DNA from: JAGVJT01 sp964471225
Lineage (GTDB): Bacteria > Pseudomonadota > Gammaproteobacteria > Legionellales > Legionellaceae
Assembly: GCA_964471225.1 (NCBI GenBank)
Contig: CAYYEZ010000027.1
Span: forward strand, 1-64,000
DNA: 64,000 nt
Reading direction: 5' to 3'
The notes beneath the pieces are model-generated. The model was not told the DNA's origin. It searched no databases and saw only the letters and a program-made list of their open reading frames with translations. How positions within the stretch are numbered: the first letter of the stretch is position 1; the number at the start of each line of letters is the position of its first letter. The translations under genes and the position numbers were made by a program. Shown here in pieces: positions 42,318 through 51,514 of this stretch.

Positions 42318-44693
42318 ATGCGAAATTCAGTTTTTTATCAGTTAGGTTTATTCATTTATCGATTTAAATGGCTTGTTTTAGGTTTGTCTTTGGTTTGTTT
42401 ACTTGGGTGTTTACCTTTTATCAGTCATATCATGTCGCCTTTCAAATCGACCGGGTTTATTGATGAAACTTCTGAGAGCGCGATTGCCCAACAGTGGCTA
42501 GACAAAAAATTAAAATTTCATCACGAAAATCAGTTTATTGTACTTTATCATAGTAAGCAACTCACAACGGCGAATCCCTTATTTCATTATAAAATCAAGA
42601 ATTCGTTGATGATGTTAGATGATTTTCCAGTGGATCACGATATTGTTTATCCTGATATGAACGCCGATCAGATTTCAAAAGATAAGCATTCTGCATTTGC
42701 TGTGGTAACATTTCATCTATCTAAACCCTTATCATCGGCGTTATTGACAGAGTTCAAAGATGCCATCAAAGATCCGACGCGAATGAGTGTTTACGTTGGA
42801 GGAGAGGCGTTGTTTGCAGAGGGTGTAAACAAGCAAACACAAGAAGATTTGTATAAAGCTGATATGGTCGCAGCCCCTGTATCTATCATTGTGCTTATCC
42901 TTGTTTTCGGATCGTTAGTCGCCGCAGTTATTCCGATGTTTTTAGGTGGATGTTGTGCCTTGATGATCCTCACACTACTATTTGCTTTTGGGCACTTGTT
43001 CACCTTGTCAATTTTTACCCTCAATATCGCATTACTACTCGGATTATGTCTTAACTTGGATTATGCTTTGTTTATAGTGAGTCGGTTTAGACTAGAGCTT
43101 CGTCAGTCACCTAAAAATATAGAGGTCGCGATTGCTAAAACATTGGCAACCGCTGGTCGTGCCGTGTTTTTTAGTGGATTGGCTGTTTTTATTAGCTTAA
43201 GTGCGTTACTTTTTTTCCCAATTAATATTTTGTTTTCGATTGGTATTGGTGGCCTAACGGCAACGTTTGTTGCGGTAACCATTGCTGTTTTGGTTTTACC
43301 CGCAGTGCTAGCTATTCTTCAAGCGAAGATTAATTGTTTACCTGTGAAGTTGATGGACCAGACTGGGCAACGCGTTGCCGGACGTTTGCAGCGATATTTA
43401 AAGCACGCTCCTCTATCAATGAGAGTCTTTTTATTTTTACCAGTCATGATTTTGGTAGGTTTATTTTCTTTATGGCAGTTGTTCAATACAGCTGTAAAGA
43501 AGTTGATTCTTATGATTTCTCGGGATAACAAGCCACATGCTTGGCGGACAATGGCAATGCATGTTGTTAAACACCCGTTTCGCTATTTTTTTACGTGTTT
43601 ATTATTGTTATTGATGCTCGGTTATCCTTTTTTAAATGTGTATTTTGGCGTTTCGGATTTTAAAGTATTACCCAAACACACAGAAAGCCGGCAATTTTTC
43701 GATGCTTATACGCGCCAATTTAAGACGAGTGAGCTCACACCTATCCTTGTTGTTGCTAAAACAAAAGAGAGTATTTTTTCTGCTGAGGCAATAAAAAATA
43801 TTTATCATTTGGCGACTAAGTTAGAAAAAAACCCTCTAGTGTTTCGTGTAGATAGTCTCGTGACTACTAACCCACGATTAAGCCAAAAGCAATACCAGCA
43901 GTATTATGCGGCGCATCATGAGCGTAATAATCCTGTGATTGAGATGACGACAGGTAAACATTTCACTGTATTGAGTGTGATCAGTAAATATGATGTTAAC
44001 TCGACAGAAACGAAAAAATTAATTCGTGAGTTACGTGAATTGCAGATACCCGGTTTAACGTTACAAATCACCGGCACACCTGTGATTGATCTCGATGTTT
44101 CGGATAGAATCATGGAGGTCTTTCCAAAGGCTGCTTTGTGGATTGCTTGTTTGACTTATCTTATTTTATTTATTGTGCTGCGTTCGCTTTTTTTACCTCT
44201 GAAAGCGATTTTTATGAATATCTTAAGTTTAACTGCAAGTTATGGTGTGATTGTTTTTGTTTTCCAAGAAGGACATTTACATCATCTTCTGCATTTCTCA
44301 CCCCAAGGCATGATTGATATTAGTTTACTCATCATCGTTTTTTGTGCGATTTTTGGTTTCTCTATGGATTATGAGGTTTTTTTGCTTACACGTATCCAAG
44401 AAGCTTATTTGAAAACGCATGATAATAACCACAGTATTGTCGCGGGCATTGAGCATAGTAGCCGGATTATTACGAGCGCGGCTTTGATTGTGATGTGCAT
44501 GTGTGGTTCATTTATGGTCGCAGATGTGTTGATGGTCAAAGAGTTCGGCTTAAGCATTGCTGTTGCTATTTTTGTTGACGCCTTCCTTATTCGGACATTG
44601 CTCGTGCCATCTACGATGGTATTACTCAAGAGCTGGAATTGGTATCTACCTCAATGGTTGTCAGCAAGGTTGCCTAAAATTCAGTCATTGTAA
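42318..44693 (+). CDS. MMPL/RND family transporter
   Basis: A 791-residue RND-superfamily exporter of the MMPL type: one span, a periplasmic loop, five spans, then the same again. Each half has the proton-relay Asp-Tyr pair in the fourth helix (LNLDYALFIVSRF; FSMDYEVFLLTRI), a hallmark of MmpL. These proteins move lipids or lipid-linked compounds; in Gram-negatives the known example is HpnN for hopanoids. No membrane-fusion partner is adjacent. The start is uncertain: ATG at 42318 is just before the first helix, but GTG and TTG codons up to 42291 are open. It follows the hydrolase gene by 65 bases and may be co-transcribed. Confidence 0.85.
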   Translation: MRNSVFYQLGLFIYRFKWLVLGLSLVCLLGCLPFISHIMSPFKSTGFIDETSESAIAQQWLDKKLKFHHENQFIVLYHSKQLTTANPLFHYKIKNSLMMLDDFPVDHDIVYPDMNADQISKDKHSAFAVVTFHLSKPLSSALLTEFKDAIKDPTRMSVYVGGEALFAEGVNKQTQEDLYKADMVAAPVSIIVLILVFGSLVAAVIPMFLGGCCALMILTLLFAFGHLFTLSIFTLNIALLLGLCLNLDYALFIVSRFRLELRQSPKNIEVAIAKTLATAGRAVFFSGLAVFISLSALLFFPINILFSIGIGGLTATFVAVTIAVLVLPAVLAILQAKINCLPVKLMDQTGQRVAGRLQRYLKHAPLSMRVFLFLPVMILVGLFSLWQLFNTAVKKLILMISRDNKPHAWRTMAMHVVKHPFRYFFTCLLLLLMLGYPFLNVYFGVSDFKVLPKHTESRQFFDAYTRQFKTSELTPILVVAKTKESIFSAEAIKNIYHLATKLEKNPLVFRVDSLVTTNPRLSQKQYQQYYAAHHERNNPVIEMTTGKHFTVLSVISKYDVNSTETKKLIRELRELQIPGLTLQITGTPVIDLDVSDRIMEVFPKAALWIACLTYLILFIVLRSLFLPLKAIFMNILSLTASYGVIVFVFQEGHLHHLLHFSPQGMIDISLLIIVFCAIFGFSMDYEVFLLTRIQEAYLKTHDNNHSIVAGIEHSSRIITSAALIVMCMCGSFMVADVLMVKEFGLSIAVAIFVDAFLIRTLLVPSTMVLLKSWNWYLPQWLSARLPKIQSL

Positions 44694-44737
44694 AATTAGT
44701 CTATACTCATTACTATGAACATACATAGGTGACAGTG

Positions 44738-45406
44738 ATGAGTAAGGACGAACTCTTTGCTAAATTAACGGTGCTAAGGAAGCTTTGTAAGGAGATAATG
44801 AATCCCTCTTTGCGGGATGCTTCTTTTGAGTTGCTCAGTCTTTTAAAAGAAAGACATGGTAAAGTGGATGAAAGTGATCAAGATGAAATGAGGAGACTTG
44901 GTAGTTTAATTGAAAACGTGACCATTGCCGTTGACTCTCATCGTAGCTCAGATGAAAAAATGACTGCTTTGATTGCCATTCAAGATGAAATTGATCGTGT
45001 CCGTTTAAAAGCGCTCGTTTCGGAAGCAAACGTTTTATTGGTTAAGACCCTGAGGAAGTTTGTTTGTGTCGCATGGTTATCGGTTTGGATGTTTGCCTTA
45101 GTTGCTTTTTCTGCAGTCGCTTTACCGATTAGTGTGACCATCGATTTTTTAGTTGGTTTTATGGAAAGAAGAGCACCACCTCTAACAGACTCGTGGGCTA
45201 GGATTTGCTCCGTGTTCGTTAGTATTGGTTTGATACCTTTCTCGGCGGCGGAACCTACGTTTTTTAAAAGTCTAGAAAAAGATAAAAATTTTGTTAATGT
45301 GACTCAAAATTTCAAAGCGGATGTTAAGAAGACTTTGCTCGAAAACATGGAAGCTCAGCTAGAATCCCGGAGTGAAAAGGTTAGAGATGAAGACCCAACC
45401 CTCTAA
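44738..45406 (+). CDS. Hypothetical membrane protein with coiled coils
   Basis: I do not recognise this 222-residue protein. AGGTGA (44727-44732) supports the ATG at 44738. Residues 1-105 are mostly charged heptad-like helices; two hydrophobic segments follow (about 108-135 and 155-172), then a charged, Glu-rich C-terminal helix (about 180-222). No signal peptide. The topology would place both ends in the cytoplasm of whichever membrane it enters. The size, helical character and Glu-rich end match many Dot/Icm-exported proteins, but no motif proves it. Its stop codon lies inside a long hairpin. Confidence 0.6.
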   Translation: MSKDELFAKLTVLRKLCKEIMNPSLRDASFELLSLLKERHGKVDESDQDEMRRLGSLIENVTIAVDSHRSSDEKMTALIAIQDEIDRVRLKALVSEANVLLVKTLRKFVCVAWLSVWMFALVAFSAVALPISVTIDFLVGFMERRAPPLTDSWARICSVFVSIGLIPFSAAEPTFFKSLEKDKNFVNVTQNFKADVKKTLLENMEAQLESRSEKVRDEDPTL

Positions 45407-45429
45407 GGATGTGTCGCTTAGAGGGTTGG
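45395..45429. terminator. 13-bp hairpin overlapping a stop codon
   Basis: CCAACCCTCTAAG (45395-45407) pairs perfectly with its complement at 45417-45429, with a 9-base loop. The TAA of the preceding gene (45404-45406) is within the left arm. Neither side has a T-run, so it is an atypical transcription end between convergent genes. Confidence 0.5.
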
Positions 45430-45483
45430 TCAGCGCTATGATGTGATGTGCTCTTCTAATAGATGCGTTTGGCCTGATGACCT

Positions 45484-46146
45484 CTAGAACATCCTATAAG
45501 CAAGCTTAACAGAAATTGAATATAAAAAAGGAATGTAGTCGTCGACGGGATTGATCTCTGACTCACCATAACCCGCGGCGTAGTTAGCGGCAAGCTCGGT
45601 CATGATGCGCGGCGTAATGTTGTAAGTGAGTCCAAAACCAAAAGTAGGTGCGACCTGCCAGTGATCTTTCAAATCATCATCACGATGAATGTCTGCGATA
45701 CCAAAGTTAGAGTAAGCTCGGATGTGATTAGTTTGCGGGATAATTAACATAATTTTAGCGATAAAAGAAATCATCTCCGTGCGTGTGAGCATGGTAGTTT
45801 CGTCATTATGGTCGAAGGCAAACAAACTGGTCTCATCAAAAAGCAGCGTGGCATTTGGAAAATGCATATAGTTTGCTTCAAGTGCAAAGTAATGAGTAAA
45901 TTCATAGCCCATAAAAGCACCAAAAACACCACCACCTTCGCTTGTGCTAATAGGGGTAGACATGCTAATGGCAATGTTTTGTTTTTCAGCAGAGGGGACC
46001 AATCCTTGCCAGGTCGTTGAGCCGTATCCCGCTGAACCACCTAGATAGAGGCGATGAAGAAATGGATCGTCATGTTTTGTTGTTAATCCAGCGGAAAAAG
46101 CACTGCTTGCACACAGTGTAAATAGTAGAAGCCAGGACTTAAGCAC
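45484..46146 (-). CDS. Outer-membrane beta-barrel protein, OmpA/OmpW-like
   Basis: A secreted protein of about 220 residues. After a signal peptide (MLKSWLLLFTLCASSAFSA) the sequence alternates hydrophobic and polar residues with Gly/aromatic caps (LYLGGSAGYGS, GAFMGYEFTHYFALEANYMHF, PTFGFGLTYNI) and ends with an aromatic strand (SVKLAYRMF), typical of an eight-stranded barrel. I chose the GTG at 46146, which has AGGTAG 5 bases upstream and gives a normal signal peptide; an ATG at 46176 adds ten residues. It overlaps the small Cys-rich gene and is probably co-transcribed with it. Function unknown. Confidence 0.75.
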   Translation of the reverse strand: MLKSWLLLFTLCASSAFSAGLTTKHDDPFLHRLYLGGSAGYGSTTWQGLVPSAEKQNIAISMSTPISTSEGGGVFGAFMGYEFTHYFALEANYMHFPNATLLFDETSLFAFDHNDETTMLTRTEMISFIAKIMLIIPQTNHIRAYSNFGIADIHRDDDLKDHWQVAPTFGFGLTYNITPRIMTELAANYAAGYGESEINPVDDYIPFLYSISVKLAYRMF

Positions 46147-46489
46147 AAGAGCTACCTGTGCCACTGCAGAGTTCATTATTTGAGTTTAATCCACCATCGC
46201 GGTAACAGTGCCATGAATCAATACAGTTTTGAACGCTCGTATCATGTTGAAACTCGCAGGCTTTTTTCACATCGCGAAATACCGCGAGCATGCGCTCATA
46301 GATGATATTCATATCTTGACACATTCGTGCAGGAAGACCTGAGGACGAGCAATGACACTGGGCAGCAACTTTAAATGATTGGCAAAATTCTGCTGAGGTG
46401 GTTGGTGTTGCCATAGGACAAGCGAAGACTGTCGTTGCGCCGAAAATAGAAAATAAATACATGAAAAGCACTAATATTTTTTCAATCAT
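46139..46489 (-). CDS. Small cysteine-rich secreted protein
   Basis: A 116-residue protein with a signal peptide (cleavage near VFA, residue 23) and a mature part of about 93 residues with ten cysteines (FACP, EFCQ, QCHCSS, RMCQ, KKACE, QNCI, WHCY, ELCS, SSCA). The even number and spacing suggest a disulfide-bonded periplasmic or extracellular protein. I know no family for it. Its stop overlaps the start of the beta-barrel gene on the same strand. Confidence 0.65.
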   Translation of the reverse strand: MIEKILVLFMYLFSIFGATTVFACPMATPTTSAEFCQSFKVAAQCHCSSSGLPARMCQDMNIIYERMLAVFRDVKKACEFQHDTSVQNCIDSWHCYRDGGLNSNNELCSGTGSSCA

Positions 46490-46576
46490 GTTTCATCCCT
46501 TACTATTTATGTCTCGCACAGCTATAACTAGGCACCGCTATAGCAGGTTTTAATGAGATTTTTTGTTTGATAACTA

Positions 46577-46603
46577 AAGGCCGCATGGGTTACATGCGGC
46601 CTT
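46577..46603 (-). terminator. Hairpin after the S41 protease gene
   Basis: An 11-bp stem (AAGGCCGCATG and its complement) with a 5-base loop lies about 30 bases past the stop codon of the minus-strand protease gene. On that strand it is followed by CTTTAGTT, a weak T-run. Confidence 0.55.
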
Positions 46604-46630
46604 ATAACGCCCTGGATTATAAAGGAGTTT

Positions 46631-47968
46631 TTACTGTTTTGCTACTACTAAACTTCTCAGTATGGTGAGGGCTTCATAGAGCTGATAATCTTCGTGCAAT
46701 AGTGCTGTGTTGTTGGCAGTGATAGGTATTACCTTGGGACTTCCTGATGAGGCATTTCCATTTTTTAAGTGCCCACTGAGGTCTGCTTCGCTGAAATTAA
46801 ACCCATCGTTTTTAGCCAGCGTGTCTTTGGGGACAGAGATTTCCTCAACCATAATATCTGGTGTAATTCCTTGCGCTTGAATAGACACACCTGATGGGGT
46901 GTAGTACATGGCTGTTGTGAGTTTAATCCCGTGTTTACTATCTAGAGGTAAGACGGTTTGCACTGTACCTTTACCAAAACTTCTTGTTCCAACAATTAAC
47001 GCGCGCTTGTTATCTTTTAATGCACCAGCAACAATCTCAGATGCACTCGCTGACCCACCATTAATCAACACAACCATCGGTGCGTTATTCAATACATCAC
47101 CTGGTGTTGCAATCGCCGTAAATTTTGACCCAGGCAAGCGTCCCTCTGTGTAGACAATCAAATCTTGTTTTTGATTTGGAATTCTTGTGTCAATAAAGGC
47201 ATCAGAAACCTGTATCGCTGAGTCAAGAAGTCCTCCCGGATTGTTGCGCAAGTCAAGAATAAGTCCTTTTAATTGACCTTTTGCCTCTTTTTTTAATTCA
47301 CCGATGCTTTTTAGCATATCTTGTGCTGTGAGCGCTTGAAATTGTGTAAGACGGATATAACCATACTGTGTATCAAGTAATTTTGCTTGTACACTTTTAA
47401 TTTGGATGTTTTCTCGCACAAGAGTCACTTGCAATGGCTTTGTCATGCCTTTTCGAATGATAGTTAATGTAATTGGTTCTCCAACTTTACCCCGCATGAG
47501 CGTTACTGCTTCTTTCAAATCAATACCTTGCACTGATCGCGGGCCGATCTTAATAATATAATCCCCGGGTTTTAAATGCGCTTTCGATGCAGGGGTGTCG
47601 ACCAGAGGCGTGATCACTTTAATCACACCCTCCTCCATTGTGACCTCAAGACCTAAGCCGCCAAATTCACCGCTTGTTGCGGTTTGTAATTCGTTAAATT
47701 CCTCTTCATCTAAGTAACTGGAGTGGGGGTCTAATCCAGCCAGCATTCCACGAATTGCATTTTCAAACAATTCTTTATCACTGATTTGTTTTACGTAGTA
47801 TTGTTTGATTTGTGCGATTGCATTTGAAAAGCGCTGCACATCTTCCATAGGAATATTTTGCTCATCCTCAATGGGCGTAGGTACCGCATAGACGGGATGA
47901 ACCGATAGCATGCTCCATGCCAGAACGTTTACAGCTGTAAAACGACTGAAAGATAAGAGGCGACGCAT
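46631..47968 (-). CDS. S41 C-terminal processing peptidase
   Basis: A periplasmic Ctp-type serine protease of 445 residues. A signal peptide (ending PVYA-VPTP) is followed by the N-terminal helical part, a PDZ domain (about 85-170, GGLGLEVTMEEGVIKVITPLVDTPASKAHLKPGD region) and the protease core with the catalytic Ser in NGGSASASEIVAGALKD and Lys in GTRSFGKGTVQT. The ATG at 47968 has AGGAGAAATTT upstream and fits the signal peptide; the frame continues upstream without RBS. It lies downstream of envC in a gpmI-envC-ctp row, an arrangement common in gammaproteobacteria. Confidence 0.92.
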   Translation of the reverse strand: MRRLLSFSRFTAVNVLAWSMLSVHPVYAVPTPIEDEQNIPMEDVQRFSNAIAQIKQYYVKQISDKELFENAIRGMLAGLDPHSSYLDEEEFNELQTATSGEFGGLGLEVTMEEGVIKVITPLVDTPASKAHLKPGDYIIKIGPRSVQGIDLKEAVTLMRGKVGEPITLTIIRKGMTKPLQVTLVRENIQIKSVQAKLLDTQYGYIRLTQFQALTAQDMLKSIGELKKEAKGQLKGLILDLRNNPGGLLDSAIQVSDAFIDTRIPNQKQDLIVYTEGRLPGSKFTAIATPGDVLNNAPMVVLINGGSASASEIVAGALKDNKRALIVGTRSFGKGTVQTVLPLDSKHGIKLTTAMYYTPSGVSIQAQGITPDIMVEEISVPKDTLAKNDGFNFSEADLSGHLKNGNASSGSPKVIPITANNTALLHEDYQLYEALTILRSLVVAKQ

Positions 47969-47994
47969 AAATTTCTCCTGACGGTGTGTATGTC

Positions 47995-49173
47995 TTAAGC
48001 CAACCATTGACGTGGGGGAACGACTTTTCCACGCTGTCTTAATTCAAAGTATAGACCGTTTTCACGGATTCCACCGGTGTGTCCAACTGTTGCAATTTCT
48101 TCTCCTGGTTTGACTGACATTCCTTTCTTTTTAAACAACGACTCATTGTGTGCGTAAAGACTCATCATGCCATTTCCATGGTCAATAATAAGCAATAAAC
48201 CATAACCATTTAACCAATCACTGAATACGACTTTTCCCGGCAAAATACTGGTTACTGGCGTGCCTTCTTTCGCAGCAAATAAGATTCCTTGATTATACGC
48301 TTTGCCTGTGCGCTGGCTGTTTTGCAGGGGACTTCTGAATCGATTATTTAGCGTCAGCTGTGAGGTATGAGGACTGCTAGCTTTTTGATAGTTAGGCTTC
48401 GCTATAGACGCTCGAGAGAGTTGCTCAATGAGTGCTTGCAGACGCGCTTGATCTTGTTTGAATGTTGCTAATTGTTGTTGATTGCTTTGAATATGTTGCG
48501 TGATTTGTTGAATGAGTTGTTTGTGTTTATTCTTAGCTGTCGATAACGTTTGATATTTCTGTGTTAGAGTTTTTTCTAATGAGTTGAGCTCAGCAAGTTC
48601 CCTGGCGAGTTGTTGTTGATGCGTGACAATATTTGCTTTGGTTTGCTGTAGAGTCCGAAGCAGTTTTCCATCATTTTGAATCAAATATTGGTAATAAGTC
48701 ATGAAACGGCTAAAAACATGGGGTTTTTGAGAATTAAATAACCACTCAGACGGATGAGGTTGCCCCATGGTGTAACGAAATCTTAGATGCTTGGTGAGTG
48801 TAGTTCGTTGCTTGTTAAGTTTTTCATTTAAGTCATTTAATTCTTGAGTGATGACTTGCACTGATTGATTTTTAGCGACGATTGCTTGTTGTGTTGAGCG
48901 GAGAGATTGCACATGCTGTCCTATCGCTTTTTCAGTGGAGGCAAGGTCATGTGACAATTGCTCGCGATTACTGAATGCCTGATGTAAAGAGGCTTCGAGA
49001 CGAGTGACCTTTTTATTTACTGTAGAGAGTTGCTGTGCTGCGTTCTCTTTTGGAGAGGCATATGAAGGCCAAGTGAAGCAAAGCGCACAGAGCATCAGGC
49101 CAAGATTGGCCTGATTAGACATCATGAACGGTTTTGCAAGAAAAGAAGATCTAGTGGGCATCATGTGACTCAT
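47995..49173 (-). CDS. envC: Murein hydrolase activator EnvC
   Basis: EnvC-type protein, up to 392 residues: exported, with long coiled coils (about 45-250) that bind FtsEX in E. coli, and a C-terminal LytM/M23 domain. The LytM zinc site is degenerate: the usual His and Asp of HxGxDF are replaced (NQGILFAA) and the second motif is LYFEL instead of a His-containing one, so it should activate amidases and not cut murein. The ATG at 49173 overlaps gpmI by 23 bases; later ATGs at 49164 and 49125 are possible starts. Confidence 0.92.
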   Translation of the reverse strand: MSHMMPTRSSFLAKPFMMSNQANLGLMLCALCFTWPSYASPKENAAQQLSTVNKKVTRLEASLHQAFSNREQLSHDLASTEKAIGQHVQSLRSTQQAIVAKNQSVQVITQELNDLNEKLNKQRTTLTKHLRFRYTMGQPHPSEWLFNSQKPHVFSRFMTYYQYLIQNDGKLLRTLQQTKANIVTHQQQLARELAELNSLEKTLTQKYQTLSTAKNKHKQLIQQITQHIQSNQQQLATFKQDQARLQALIEQLSRASIAKPNYQKASSPHTSQLTLNNRFRSPLQNSQRTGKAYNQGILFAAKEGTPVTSILPGKVVFSDWLNGYGLLLIIDHGNGMMSLYAHNESLFKKKGMSVKPGEEIATVGHTGGIRENGLYFELRQRGKVVPPRQWLA

Positions 49174-50713
49174 CTAATGTGTGGTTTAATTTTAGTAATG
49201 ATTCGCCGGTCATTTCAATTGGAGGCTTTATGTTGAGTAAGGTGAGTATTGTTGGCGCAATATCTATCAGGCTTCCCGATGTTTTTGCAAGATCCCATTC
49301 TGGTTGTCCAAGATATAAAAAAGGAACAGGCTCATTTGTATGTGCTGTATGAGGTTGACATGTTTTTTCGTCAAACATGCATTCGGCATTACCGTGATCT
49401 GCGGTGATAAGCAAATGACCTCCAACGCTTTCTATTGCATGGTGAAGCTCGGTCAATGCATTAACCAAGCAATTCACGGCTTGAACTGCTGCGTCAAAAT
49501 CGCCAGTATGTCCGACCATATCTGCGTTCGCATAATTACAGATGATGACATCATAGGCTTGACTTTTGATTGCTTCGAGTAAATGCTTCGTGAGCTCAAC
49601 TGCACTCATTTCTGGCTTCTCATCATAAGTTTTGACGTGAGGAGACGGAATGAGCATGCGTGTTTCCTGAGGAAGAGATTGCTCTTTTCCTCCATTGAAA
49701 AAAAATGTCACATGTGCATATTTTTCAGTTTCAGCAATACGTAATTGTTTTAGCCCATGATCAGCTAAAAGTTCTCCTAAGGTATGTTTGAGTGTAACTG
49801 GAGGATAAGCAACTTGTGTTTTTAAGTTGTCGCCATAATCTGTCATGCTCAGAAATGCTGATAGCTTAGGTTGTTTGACGCGAGTGAAGCCTTGAAAAGT
49901 TGGATTAAGAAATGCTTCTGTCAGTTGTCTCGCACGGTCCGCCCGAAAGTTAAAGAAAAAAAGAGCATCTCCATCGATGATAGGTTGCGCTTGTTGTATC
50001 CATGTTGGCGGAATAAACTCATCGTAAATACCTTCGTTATAATAGGACTGAAGTGCGTCATCGCAAGATGTTGCGTGGTGTTCACTGAGGCCTTCTGTCA
50101 GTAATTTATATACGGGTTCAACCCGAGCCCAGCGTTTATCTCGGTCCATCGCATAGTAGCGTCCTGTTATTGATGCGATGCGACCCACAGGATATTCAGT
50201 TAATACGCTTTCTAAGCGTTGGAGGCTTTCCGTTGCACTTTGGGGGGGCGTGTCTCGGCCATCCAAAAATAAATGGAGTACGACTTGATGAAATTGTTGA
50301 TCATGACACAGCTTTAAGAAAGCGAATAAATGTTGTTCGTGACTATGTACGCCGCCTTCGGAGAGTAAGCCCATGATATGTAATTGACGTTGTTGTTGTT
50401 TTAAATGTTGTATGACATTTAAAAAGCAAGCGTTTTTCATGAATTCGCCACTAGCGATGGCTTGATTAATCCGTGTTAACTCTTGCATGAGAATTCGCCC
50501 TGCACCGATGTGCATATGTCCGACCTCTGAGTTACCCATTTGACCTGCTGGTAGACCGACCGCGAGTCCTGAGGCATCCAGCAATGCATGAGGCCTGGTT
50601 TGCCACCAAGTTTGCCATGGTTCGATGCGTGCATTAGCAATGGCATTATGATTTTTTTCTTCGCGATATCCCCAGCCATCGAGAATCACCAGGACCAAAG
50701 GGTGTTTTGACAT
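49151..50713 (-). CDS. gpmI: 2,3-bisphosphoglycerate-independent phosphoglycerate mutase
   Basis: GpmI, 520 residues, a dimanganese enzyme of glycolysis and gluconeogenesis. The N-terminus VLVILDGWGYRE (D12) and the phosphoserine motif MGNSEVGH (S62) are conserved, as are RDTPPQSA, NFRADRARQLTEAF and ADHGNAE. The frame continues 55 residues further upstream, but that part crosses the uppS start region and has no family similarity, so I begin at the ATG at 50713 (50716 is also ATG). Confidence 0.95.
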   Translation of the reverse strand: MSKHPLVLVILDGWGYREEKNHNAIANARIEPWQTWWQTRPHALLDASGLAVGLPAGQMGNSEVGHMHIGAGRILMQELTRINQAIASGEFMKNACFLNVIQHLKQQQRQLHIMGLLSEGGVHSHEQHLFAFLKLCHDQQFHQVVLHLFLDGRDTPPQSATESLQRLESVLTEYPVGRIASITGRYYAMDRDKRWARVEPVYKLLTEGLSEHHATSCDDALQSYYNEGIYDEFIPPTWIQQAQPIIDGDALFFFNFRADRARQLTEAFLNPTFQGFTRVKQPKLSAFLSMTDYGDNLKTQVAYPPVTLKHTLGELLADHGLKQLRIAETEKYAHVTFFFNGGKEQSLPQETRMLIPSPHVKTYDEKPEMSAVELTKHLLEAIKSQAYDVIICNYANADMVGHTGDFDAAVQAVNCLVNALTELHHAIESVGGHLLITADHGNAECMFDEKTCQPHTAHTNEPVPFLYLGQPEWDLAKTSGSLIDIAPTILTLLNIKPPIEMTGESLLKLNHTLDESHDAH

Positions 50714-50782
50714 CATACTCTTACACTTTTTAAATAAAGAGGTTAGACTATAGGCCATTTTTACTAATGGATGAAGTAGCTG

Positions 50783-51514
50783 ATGCAAAAAATACCACAG
50801 CATATAGCGATCATTATGGATGGTAACGGTCGTTGGGCTTTGCAGCGTAATTTGCCCAGAGTGGAAGGGCATCGTCAAGGCGTTCGCTCTGTGCGCACGG
50901 TTATTGAAGCCTGCTTAAGTCATCAAGTCCCGATTTTAAGTTTATTTGCTTTCAGCAGTGAAAATTGGAAACGCCCTCCAGAGGAGGTTGATTTTTTAAT
51001 GCAACTGTTTGTTGACTCTGTCGAAAAAGAAATAGAGGAGCTGCATGCGGCAGGTGTGGCATTGCGATTTGTGGGTGATTGTAGTGGTTTATCAGAGTTA
51101 CTCCAACTCACAATACAATCGGTTGAAGCCCTAACAGCAAATAACCAGGCCTTGTGTGTCAATATTATGATAAATTATGGTGGAAGATGGGACATCCTTC
51201 AAGCAACCAAGAAGATCGCAAATTTAATTCAAACACAAACGTTGAAAGAAGAAGAAATCACGGAGGAATTATTCTCACGCACACTTGCAACAGAAACATT
51301 GCCCGCTCCCGATTTATTAATCCGTACAAGTGGAGAGATTAGGGTTAGTAACTTTATGCTTTGGCAATTGGCTTATAGCGAGCTGTATTTCACTGATGTG
51401 ATGTGGCCTGATTTTGGTAAATCAGAGTTTGAAAATGCTTTGTCTGATTATACTGCCCGCAAAAGACGCTATGGGAAGACCTCGGAGCAATGCGAGGTAA
51501 CTCCTCATGCTTAA
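50783..51514 (+). CDS. uppS: Undecaprenyl diphosphate synthase
   Basis: UppS (IspU), 243 residues, a cis-prenyltransferase making the C55 carrier for peptidoglycan and other envelope sugars. HIAIIMDGNGRWA (catalytic D13), FAFSSENWKRP, INYGGRWD and DLLIRTSGEIRVSNFMLWQ are all family signatures. It heads the uppS-cdsA-rseP-bamA-skp-fabZ-lpxA row and overlaps cdsA by 8 bases. Confidence 0.96.
   Translation: MQKIPQHIAIIMDGNGRWALQRNLPRVEGHRQGVRSVRTVIEACLSHQVPILSLFAFSSENWKRPPEEVDFLMQLFVDSVEKEIEELHAAGVALRFVGDCSGLSELLQLTIQSVEALTANNQALCVNIMINYGGRWDILQATKKIANLIQTQTLKEEEITEELFSRTLATETLPAPDLLIRTSGEIRVSNFMLWQLAYSELYFTDVMWPDFGKSEFENALSDYTARKRRYGKTSEQCEVTPHA

Noticed and set aside
50714..50878. Long N-terminal extension of the gpmI frame
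   Set aside because: It reads across the uppS start region, shows no similarity to GpmI and lacks a ribosome-binding site; the family N-terminus begins at 50713.
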